Assembly: GCA_002368685.1 (NCBI GenBank)
Contig: DFEN01000087.1
Coordinates: 1-7,083, forward strand
Reading direction: 5' to 3'
DNA from: Lachnospiraceae bacterium UBA3801
Lineage (GTDB): Bacteria; Bacillota; Clostridia; Lachnospirales; Lachnospiraceae
Length of the DNA: 7,083 nucleotides
The notes under the pieces were generated by a model, which searched no databases, was not told where the DNA came from, and worked only from the letters and a program-made list of their open reading frames with translations. This document shows positions 1 through 5,717 of this stretch, one piece after another. The stretch's first letter is position 1. Each line of letters begins with the position of its first letter. A program made the position numbers and the translations under genes.

Positions 1-1320
1 GTAAAGGAGAGAATCATTCAGCAGCTTGCTGTTATGGCACTAAATAAGAAACAGTCAGGTTCGATACTTCTGTTTGTTGGTCCTCCTGGAACAGGAAAAA
101 CAAGTATCGGACAGAGTATAGCCAAGGCGCTAGGTAGAGAATATGTAAGAATATCTCTTGGCGGCGTTAGGGACGAAGCTGAGATAAGAGGACATAGAAG
201 GACATATATCGGTGCGATGCCAGGTAGAATAATGGAAGGCATGAAGCGTAGTGGAGCTTCTAATCCTGTTATGGTTCTAGATGAGGTGGACAAGCTAGTT
301 CGTGACTATGGCGGTGATCCATCTTCGGCACTTCTAGAGGTGCTTGATCCAGAGCAGAACTTCAGCTTCACAGATCATTACATGAATGTTCCATATGATC
401 TGTCAAATGTACTCTTTGTATGTACAGCAAACTCAACAGATACTATTCCTGAGCCATTACTTAACCGTATGGAGATTATAGAGTTCCCAGGATATACTGC
501 TACAGAGAAGTTCCACATAGCTAGAAAACATCTCATACCTAAGGCTATGAAGCAGACAGGAATAAAGCGTAAGGATATAATTATTACGGATGCTGCAGTA
601 CGTAAGCTAATATCAGACTACACCATGGAGTCTGGTGTAAGAGGTCTAAAGAAGCAGGTGGAAACTTTGATGAGATATGCAGCTGTCAGAATGGTCAAGG
701 GCCAGGGCGAGAAGCTATCTGTTAAGCCGGCAAACCTAAGAGAATATATAGGTCATAGAGGTGTATCTCATGACATTATAGATAAGAAATCTGTACCAGG
801 TGTTGTAACTGGGCTTGCTTGGACCATGGCAGGCGGCGAGATATTATTTATAGAAACCAAGACAGTTCATGGAAATGGCAAGACCATAATTACAGGACAG
901 CTGGGCGACGTCATGAAGGAGTCTGTAGAAATTGCGATAAGTCTTGTTAAGGATATGTATCCAGAAGAGACTAAGATTCTAGCAGAAAGAGATCTGCATA
1001 TACATGTGCCGGAGGGAGCGGTTCCTAAGGATGGACCTTCAGCAGGTATAACTCTGGTGACGGCTCTTACATCCCTTGTGACAGGAAAACCAGTAGCTCC
1101 GAATATAGCTATGACTGGAGAAATATCCCTTCGCGGAAATGTCATGCCAATAGGTGGACTTCCAGAAAAACTCATGGCTGCAGTAAGAGCAGGAGTGAAG
1201 ACAGTATTTATTCCAGAGAAAAATGTAGAGGATCTGGAAGACGTTGCAGAAGAGGTTAAAAAAGAACTGAACATAATTCCAGTTAAAAAGATAAAGGATG
1301 TTATCAGCCAGGTTCTGTAG
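1..1320 (+). CDS. lon: ATP-dependent protease Lon, C-terminal part (5' end outside window)
   Basis: Lon unfolds and degrades damaged and regulatory proteins in the cytoplasm, using an AAA+ motor and a Ser-Lys peptidase in one chain. The frame is open from base 1 and encodes 439 residues; the N-terminal substrate-binding domain lies upstream of the window. Numbering from the first codon, the Walker A motif GPPGTGKT is at 27-34, Walker B (VLDEVDK) has Asp94/Glu95, and an arginine-finger type LLNRME motif follows. The highly conserved Lon block GGVRDEAEIRGHRRTYIG is intact. In the protease domain the catalytic Ser is in KDGPSAG at residue 347 and the catalytic Lys in GGLPEKLMAA at residue 390. 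Their 43-residue spacing equals that of E. coli Ser679/Lys722. The domain order and both active sites look functional. The ATG at base 34 is internal, because the alignment with Lon continues upstream of it. The rhomboid gene follows after 49 bases. Confidence 0.97.
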   Translation, partial: VKERIIQQLAVMALNKKQSGSILLFVGPPGTGKTSIGQSIAKALGREYVRISLGGVRDEAEIRGHRRTYIGAMPGRIMEGMKRSGASNPVMVLDEVDKLVRDYGGDPSSALLEVLDPEQNFSFTDHYMNVPYDLSNVLFVCTANSTDTIPEPLLNRMEIIEFPGYTATEKFHIARKHLIPKAMKQTGIKRKDIIITDAAVRKLISDYTMESGVRGLKKQVETLMRYAAVRMVKGQGEKLSVKPANLREYIGHRGVSHDIIDKKSVPGVVTGLAWTMAGGEILFIETKTVHGNGKTIITGQLGDVMKESVEIAISLVKDMYPEETKILAERDLHIHVPEGAVPKDGPSAGITLVTALTSLVTGKPVAPNIAMTGEISLRGNVMPIGGLPEKLMAAVRAGVKTVFIPEKNVEDLEDVAEEVKKELNIIPVKKIKDVISQVL

Positions 1321-1369
1321 TATACTAGAGGCGTAACTAGAAATTAGAACTAAGTTTTGGAGATTTAAA

Positions 1370-1948
1370 ATGGCTCGTGAGAAAAAATTATCATTTACCT
1401 ATAATGCACCGGTAACCCTTACATTTGCTCTTATTTCAATCCTTGTGCTGGTTGCAAGCTGGATAACACATGGAAAGAGTACCAGACTTTTTTTCGAGGT
1501 TTATAGGAGTAAAATATCTGTCGCATGGTTTGTAAGGCTGTTCGGTCATGTTTTGGGACATTCATCCCTTGCTCATTACGCAGGAAATATGACATTGTTC
1601 CTTCTGCTCGGACCTGTACTTGAAGAAAAGTATGGAGGACTTACCCTTGTAGAAGCATTTGGACTGGTTGCAGTTATTTCGGGACTTATAAATATAATAT
1701 TCTTCCCAGGTACGGCGCTGCTGGGGGCAAGTGGACTGGTTTTCATGATGATCATTCTCGTTTCTGCCTCGGATCTGAGACGCGGAGAGATTCCAATAAC
1801 TATGATTTTGGTTATCATTATCTACATGGGATCGGAGCTTTGGGAGATGATTACAGTTAGGGATAATATATCTCAACTGACACACATTATCGGTGGACTT
1901 TGTGGCGCGATTTTTGGGCTGGTTCTGAATTCTACGAAAAGCCGATAA
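1370..1948 (+). CDS. Rhomboid family intramembrane serine protease
   Basis: This 192-residue polytopic membrane protein is a predicted rhomboid protease, which cuts transmembrane substrates within the lipid bilayer. The nucleophile motif GASG is at residues 119-122 with Ser121, and the second catalytic residue is His172 in THIIGG. The conserved TM2 motif HxxxN is present as His69-Tyr-Ala-Gly-Asn73. The spacings 69 to 121 and 121 to 172 are close to those in E. coli GlpG (150/201/254). Six hydrophobic segments can be placed at roughly 14-33, 66-84, 92-112, 118-134, 141-158 and 167-187, giving the minimal six-helix rhomboid core. There are no extra soluble domains, only a short basic N-terminus. 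The start is supported by TTGGAG at 1357-1362, seven bases upstream of the ATG. It lies 49 bases after lon without a terminator between, so co-transcription is likely. The substrate cannot be told from sequence. It occupies the place next to the ATP synthase operon where atpI often sits, but it is not AtpI. Confidence 0.88.
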   Translation: MAREKKLSFTYNAPVTLTFALISILVLVASWITHGKSTRLFFEVYRSKISVAWFVRLFGHVLGHSSLAHYAGNMTLFLLLGPVLEEKYGGLTLVEAFGLVAVISGLINIIFFPGTALLGASGLVFMMIILVSASDLRRGEIPITMILVIIIYMGSELWEMITVRDNISQLTHIIGGLCGAIFGLVLNSTKSR

Positions 1949-1982
1949 AGGAATAGAAAATGTAATAAAAAAAGGACTCACA

Positions 1983-2034
1983 AAGGCGTGGTTATAAGTA
2001 ATATATACTTGTAACTGCGCCTTATTTGTTTTAT
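1983..2034 (+). terminator. Rho-independent terminator after the lon-rhomboid unit
   Basis: Bases 1983-1998 and 2008-2023 form a continuous 16-bp RNA stem with three G-U wobbles. Two further A-U pairs (1999-2007 and 2000-2006) can close it to a 5-base loop. The base of the stem is AAGGCG/CGCCTT. The stem is followed by ATTTGTTTT (2024-2032), a broken U-tract, and preceded by an A-run at 1967-1973. The three wobble pairs become A-C mismatches on the opposite strand, so the hairpin is stronger in + strand RNA. This fits termination of the transcript coming from lon and the rhomboid gene. Confidence 0.85.
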
Positions 2035-2037
2035 ACT
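2009..2037 (+). promoter_or_regulatory. Candidate sigma-A promoter for the atp operon
   Basis: TTGTAA (2009-2014) and TATACT (2032-2037) are separated by 17 bases. They match the -35 and -10 consensus at 4/6 and 5/6 positions. Transcription would begin near 2044, giving an untranslated leader of about 70 bases before atpB. The -35 box lies within the 3' arm of the upstream terminator, so the two signals share sequence. No better pair was found between the terminator and atpB. The leader also holds a weak A/T-rich inverted repeat (2060-2066 with 2078-2084). This is a consensus match only, with no transcript evidence. Confidence 0.4.
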
Positions 2038-2099
2038 TAAGAGATGTTTGGAAGGCTAAAAAACTAATAGGATTTTCTAGTTTTCCGAGAAAGAGGTTG

Positions 2100-2106
2100 A
2101 AAGGAG
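2100..2106 (+). promoter_or_regulatory. Ribosome-binding site deciding the TTG start of atpB
   Basis: AAAGGAG lies nine bases upstream of TTG at 2116, an ideal spacing. No in-frame ATG occurs near it. The next in-frame ATG is residue 41, which would remove the first hydrophobic segment and has no comparable site. The TTG is therefore the supported start. Confidence 0.8.
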
Positions 2107-2115
2107 AAAAAGGTT

Positions 2116-2967
2116 TTGGACAAAGGAAAAAGAACCAGATTTCTTGTAGTAACTGCTATAGTTCTGGTACTGCTCCTGGTCAGTATTTTCATAACATATA
2201 AGGGAGGCGCAAATCACGAATCTATAAAGACCGTGATGAGAGATGCCGTTATCCATGAAGAGAACAAGATGAACTTCTTTGGACTCACGGTTAATCCTTC
2301 ACTTATAGCAGGCTATCTAGTCTCAGCAATACTTTTATTTATTGCATTAATGATTAGAATCTTCGCTATACCTCGTTTCAAAACTGTTCCTGGTAAGTTC
2401 CAGATAGTAATTGAAACCTGGGTAGGATATTTTGATAATCTGGCTAAAACGAACAGTCCACATTTGAATGGTGCTCTTGGTGCATACATATTTGCGGCAG
2501 GATCATATATCTTCGTGGGAACTATATTTGAGCTTTTTGGTGTACAGTGGATGACAACTGCTGGTAATCCAATGGCACTTCCGGCGCCGCTCTGTGACAT
2601 AAATGGAGCGATAGCTATGGGTGTATTCTCATATGGCTTTATCATGTCAGGTGGTATAAGGAAGAACAAATTAAAGGGAATCGGACTTACGCTGAAAGAG
2701 TTTTCACTTCCGATATCCATGAGTTTCCGTCTATTCTGTGCACTCCTATCTGGAGCACTCGTTACGGAGCTTGTTTATTACACTATTATGCTCAGCTTTG
2801 TGCTTCCAGTACTGGTAGGTGTTCTCTTTACACTGATACACGCAGTGGTACAGGCTTACGTTCTTACAATGCTGACATCGATATATTATGGTGAGGTGTC
2901 AGAGGTTCATGAGAAGAAGCCTAAGAAAAAGAAAGAGAAGAAAACTGAAGTCGCAGTAGAAGCGTAG
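2116..2967 (+). CDS. atpB: F1Fo ATP synthase subunit a
   Basis: Subunit a (283 residues) is the membrane stator that forms the two ion half-channels beside the c-ring. Family landmarks are VPGKFQ and IETWVGYF (91-106), an Asp in PLCDINGA (Asp161), the essential Arg205 in SMSFRLF, and Gln246 in the last helix (AVVQAYVLTMLTSIYY). Arg205 and Gln246 match E. coli Arg210 and Gln252. The usual RLFGN motif reads RLFCA here, with Cys208 and Ala209 replacing Gly and Asn. An additional hydrophobic segment at about 9-27, preceded by Lys/Arg residues, lies before the canonical first helix (about 60-82), so six membrane segments are predicted. The C-terminal tail (265-283) is rich in Lys and Glu. The gene starts with TTG after a strong ribosome-binding site and opens the operon, 52 bases before atpE. 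Confidence 0.96.
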   Translation: MDKGKRTRFLVVTAIVLVLLLVSIFITYKGGANHESIKTVMRDAVIHEENKMNFFGLTVNPSLIAGYLVSAILLFIALMIRIFAIPRFKTVPGKFQIVIETWVGYFDNLAKTNSPHLNGALGAYIFAAGSYIFVGTIFELFGVQWMTTAGNPMALPAPLCDINGAIAMGVFSYGFIMSGGIRKNKLKGIGLTLKEFSLPISMSFRLFCALLSGALVTELVYYTIMLSFVLPVLVGVLFTLIHAVVQAYVLTMLTSIYYGEVSEVHEKKPKKKKEKKTEVAVEA

Positions 2968-3019
2968 AAGTCAGATTAAAATATAGATATTAAATATACG
3001 GGAAAAAAGAGGTATAAAA

Positions 3020-3397
3020 ATGAAACTAATGAAGAAAACATTGATAACACTTTTATTATTATTTGTAGCATTTGGAGTATTCTCAGCGGTTGCACCTGCA
3101 TCAGTATCCTATGCGGCAGAAGAAACTACAGCAACTGAGGAAACAGAAGAGGCAGAAGCAGCAGAAGATAACTCAACAGCTGGTAAGGCTATAGCCGCTG
3201 CTATCTCAATTGGTATTGCAGCAGGTCTTGGTACATTAGGTATGGGTCTTTGCGTTGGTAAGGCTGCTGAAGGAATCGCTCGTCAGCCAGAAGCTGAAGG
3301 TAAGATCAGAACAACAATGATCCTTGGTATCGTATTCATAGAGACAGCTGTTCTTTATGCACTGGTTGTATCGATACTGATTATATTCGTCCTATAA
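3020..3397 (+). CDS. atpE: F1Fo ATP synthase subunit c with N-terminal signal peptide
   Basis: This gene encodes the proteolipid that oligomerises into the ion-driven rotor ring. At 125 residues it is about 45-50 longer than a usual bacterial c subunit. Residues 1-32 look like a secretory signal: a Lys-containing start, a hydrophobic core at about 8-24, and likely cleavage after Tyr-Ala near residue 32. Residues 34-50 contain nine acidic residues. The c hairpin then runs from about 54 to 125: a Gly/Ala-rich first helix (GIAAGLGTLGMG), the polar loop ARQPEAEGK with Arg88-Gln89-Pro90, and a second helix with the ion-binding Glu108 followed by Thr109 and Tyr113. Met75 sits where Na+-type rings have Gln (Ilyobacter Gln32). 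Since c termini face outside, cleavage by signal peptidase is topologically sensible. The start has AAGAGGT (3007-3013) six bases upstream; a second ATG at 3029 would keep the same signal peptide. Confidence 0.95.
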   Translation: MKLMKKTLITLLLLFVAFGVFSAVAPASVSYAAEETTATEETEEAEAAEDNSTAGKAIAAAISIGIAAGLGTLGMGLCVGKAAEGIARQPEAEGKIRTTMILGIVFIETAVLYALVVSILIIFVL

Positions 3398-3416
3398 CGA
3401 AGAGAAGGTAAAGATA

Positions 3417-3445
3417 TTTTCGAATAAAGATTTGTTATACGAAAA
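3417..3445 (+). other. Hairpin in the atpE-atpF intergenic region
   Basis: TTTTCG (3417-3422) pairs with CGAAAA (3440-3445). After an A-A mismatch, ATAA (3424-3427) pairs with TTAT (3435-3438), leaving a seven-base loop. The hairpin ends one base before the atpF ribosome-binding site GAGAGGT (3447-3453). No U-tract follows, so it is not a terminator. It could influence mRNA processing, atpE message stability or atpF translation. It is A/T-rich and could also be chance. Confidence 0.4.
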
Positions 3446-3459
3446 AGAGAGGTAAGAAA

Positions 3460-3942
3460 ATGCCATTAGGAATAGATATAACACAGATTTTACTTCATAT
3501 GTTCAATGTAGTATTACTCTTTGGCGGTCTGTACGTTATTATATACGCTCCTGTTAAGAAGATAATGCAGGAAAGAGAGAATCATTACAAAGAACTAGAT
3601 GAGCAGGCTCAGAGTGCACTTGCTGAAGCACAGCAGAAAAACGAAGAGGCTGAGGGAAGACTGAAGGAGCTGGAGGGTGAGATATCTCAGCAGAAGAGAA
3701 AGGCTTCCCTTGATATAGCTACAATGAGATCAAACGCTGAGGCAGAAGCAAAAGAATCTGCCAACAAGATAATTGATAAGGCTAAGAAGGATGCCGAGAA
3801 TCAGAAACAGGCTATTATCGAGTCTGCTAAGAAGGATATTACTGAGATGGTAGAGGAAGCAACTCGTAAGGTTGTACTATCAGGAAACACTAGTGAGGCA
3901 TATGATATGTTTCTTAAGAATGCTGAAAGGAGCGGTAGTTAA
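3460..3942 (+). CDS. atpF: F1Fo ATP synthase subunit b
   Basis: Subunit b (160 residues, normal length) forms the peripheral stalk: an N-terminal membrane anchor and a long coiled coil reaching up the F1 head. Residues 7-29 form the single transmembrane helix, followed by the family-typical APVKKIMQERENHY at the membrane exit. From about 36 to 135 the chain is highly charged, Ala/Glu/Lys-rich and helical, as expected for the dimeric stalk. The start is the ATG with GAGG (3449-3452) seven bases upstream. The stop codon TAA directly abuts the GTG of atpA with no gap, so there is no room for the atpH (delta) gene that usually stands here. Its C-terminus, the part that contacts delta in other enzymes, shows no fused delta N-terminal domain. 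Confidence 0.95.
   Translation: MPLGIDITQILLHMFNVVLLFGGLYVIIYAPVKKIMQERENHYKELDEQAQSALAEAQQKNEEAEGRLKELEGEISQQKRKASLDIATMRSNAEAEAKESANKIIDKAKKDAENQKQAIIESAKKDITEMVEEATRKVVLSGNTSEAYDMFLKNAERSGS
3926..3932 (+). promoter_or_regulatory. Ribosome-binding site deciding the GTG start of atpA
   Basis: AAAGGAG within the last codons of atpF lies ten bases upstream of GTG at 3943. It supports translation from the GTG. The N-terminal delta-like extension of alpha would then be made, rather than being an untranslated stretch before a later start. Confidence 0.75.
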
Positions 3943-5700
3943 GTGGCAGAAGAGAAAAAAACACGCGCCTTTTTATATGCCCTTTCGGAACCTGACGAAT
4001 CTCAGAAAGCCAAGTTTACCAGCTTTATAGCAGAAAGATATGGCGAAGGAATAGAGCTTGAGTGGAAAAAAGACGAGAGCTTAGGGACTGGCTTTAAGCT
4101 TGTTGTTGGTGAGGAAGTATATGACTGGACCAACACAGGAAGACTTCATCAGCTAGAGGAAATGCTTAGATCCCTTCGTGAGGAGAAGGTAGGCTCAGGA
4201 AATGAGCTTATATCTCTGATGAAGAGTAGTATAAATGATTGGGAGCCGCATGTAATCGCAGAGGAAGAAGGTCATGTAGAAACCGTAGGAGATGGAATAG
4301 TTTTCGTAGATGGACTTAAGTCTGCAATGTATGGAGAAATAGTCATTTTCGAATCTGGCGTAAGAGGAATGGTGCAGGAGTTAAGACCTGATGATATAGG
4401 TGTCATTCTCTTCGGTGATGACACAGATGTTACTGAGGGAAGCCGTGTTATGAGAACCGGCAAGACTGCAGGTATTCCTGTAGGTGATGAATTCTTGGGC
4501 CGTGTAGTAGATCCTTTGGGTAATCCAATAGATGGAGAAGGTCCAATTGAGGCAGAAGGATATAGAGCGGTTGAAGAAGCTGCTCCTGGTATCATCGCAA
4601 GACAGTCAGTTGATACTCCTATGAACACAGGAATCCTGTCTATAGATTCAATGTTCCCAATAGGTAGAGGTCAGCGTGAGCTTATTATAGGTGATAGACA
4701 GACCGGTAAGACTGCTATCGCCCTCGATACAATACTTAATCAAAAAGATAATGATGTAATATGTATATATGTTGCTATAGGACAGAAGGCAAGTAGTGTT
4801 GCTCAGTTAGTAGGAACCCTTAAGAAGCAGAATGCTATGGACTACACTATAGTAGTTGCGGCAAATGCATCTGAGACAGCACCTATTCAGTATATAGCAC
4901 CATATTCAGGAACATCACTGGCAGAGTATTTCATGTATAAGGGTAAGGATGTACTTATCATATATGATGACCTGTCAAAGCATGCTATAGCGTATAGAGC
5001 ACTTTCGCTTCTTCTTGAAAGATCTCCAGGACGTGAGGCATACCCAGGAGATGTATTCTATCTTCATTCAAGACTTCTTGAGAGATCTGCGCATCTTTCA
5101 GAGGAACTAGGGGGAGGAAGTATTACAGCTCTACCAATAGTTGAAACACAGGCGGGCGATGTATCCGCTTATATTCCAACAAATATCATTTCCATCACGG
5201 ATGGTCAGATATTCCTAGAAAGTGATCTGTTCTTTGCTGGACAGAGACCAGCGGTAAATGTTGGACTTTCGGTATCCCGTGTTGGTGGTGCTGCACAGAC
5301 TAAGGCTATGAAGAAGGCTGCGGGTAGCCTCCGTCTAGATCTGGCACAGTATCGTGAGATGGAAATATTCACACAGTTCTCCAGTGATCTGGATGAAACA
5401 ACAAAGAAACAGTTGCAATATGGACAAGGACTTATGTATTTGCTGAGACAGCCTCAGAACCATCCATTTAAACTGCATGAACAGGTTATTATTCTTGTAT
5501 CAGCAACTGCACATGTTATGCAGGAGATTCATCCTGACGATATAGCAGATTTTAGAACAAAGCTTCTTGCGTATTTCCATGAGGAAGAGGATGCTCTCTG
5601 CAAGCAGATTGATTCTACAGGACAGCTATCTGATGATGATAAGCAGATGATAATAGACGCAGCAAATAAATTCCGTGATTCATATATAAACAATAAATAA
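3943..5700 (+). CDS. atpA: F1Fo ATP synthase subunit alpha with an N-terminal delta-CTD-like extension
   Basis: Alpha is the non-catalytic nucleotide-binding subunit of the alpha3beta3 head. The chain has 585 residues, whereas the family norm is about 500-515. Residues 85-585 (501 residues) are a complete alpha: N-terminal helix ([11 protein letters not shown]), beta-barrel region ([15 protein letters not shown]), Walker A GDRQTGKT at 250-257, Walker B VLIIYDD at 337-343, and the signature [14 protein letters not shown] at 436-449 containing the arginine finger Arg446. Residues about 15-78 match the C-terminal domain of delta/OSCP. A helix ([16 protein letters not shown]) is followed by [23 protein letters not shown] and a final helix QLEEMLRSL. 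This resembles delta patterns such as D.SLIGG...RVG...YDGS..GRL..L. atpH is absent from its usual place just upstream, which fits gene fusion with loss of the delta N-terminal domain. The fusion reading is inference from motif resemblance. Confidence 0.95.
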   Translation: MAEEKKTRAFLYALSEPDESQKAKFTSFIAERYGEGIELEWKKDESLGTGFKLVVGEEVYDWTNTGRLHQLEEMLRSLREEKVGSGNELISLMKSSINDWEPHVIAEEEGHVETVGDGIVFVDGLKSAMYGEIVIFESGVRGMVQELRPDDIGVILFGDDTDVTEGSRVMRTGKTAGIPVGDEFLGRVVDPLGNPIDGEGPIEAEGYRAVEEAAPGIIARQSVDTPMNTGILSIDSMFPIGRGQRELIIGDRQTGKTAIALDTILNQKDNDVICIYVAIGQKASSVAQLVGTLKKQNAMDYTIVVAANASETAPIQYIAPYSGTSLAEYFMYKGKDVLIIYDDLSKHAIAYRALSLLLERSPGREAYPGDVFYLHSRLLERSAHLSEELGGGSITALPIVETQAGDVSAYIPTNIISITDGQIFLESDLFFAGQRPAVNVGLSVSRVGGAAQTKAMKKAAGSLRLDLAQYREMEIFTQFSSDLDETTKKQLQYGQGLMYLLRQPQNHPFKLHEQVIILVSATAHVMQEIHPDDIADFRTKLLAYFHEEEDALCKQIDSTGQLSDDDKQMIIDAANKFRDSYINNK

Positions 5701-5717
5701 TTTAACTATTAAATATT

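Noticed and set aside
867..1274. Long antisense open frame opposite lon (135 codons), and similar antisense frames opposite the rhomboid gene, atpB, atpA and atpG.
   Set aside because: Each overlaps a strongly conserved sense gene, the proteins show no recognisable family motif, and the frames follow from the codon bias of the sense strand.
1318..1327. Perfect 10-base palindrome TAGTATACTA over the lon stop codon, containing TATACT.
   Set aside because: No acceptable -35 element lies 16-18 bases upstream (ATGTTA at the 17-base position), and an arm of five A/T-rich pairs without loop is not a terminator.
1370..1948. Possibility that this small membrane protein is AtpI, which often precedes atpB.
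   Set aside because: It has six hydrophobic segments and the rhomboid GASG/His/HxxxN set at GlpG-like spacing; it is also cut off from atpB by a strong terminator.
2060..2084. Inverted repeat AAAACTA/TAGTTTT in the atpB leader, considered as a riboswitch or attenuator.
   Set aside because: It is only seven A/T-rich pairs with an 11-base loop, no U-tract follows, and no known riboswitch core is seen in the short leader.
2988..2999. Short inverted repeats in the atpB-atpE gap.
   Set aside because: They are A/T-only with loops too small to fold and are expected by chance in such sequence.
3387..3402. TTCGT/ACGAA inverted repeat around the atpE stop codon, considered as a terminator.
   Set aside because: The stem has only five pairs and no U-tract, and the operon clearly continues.
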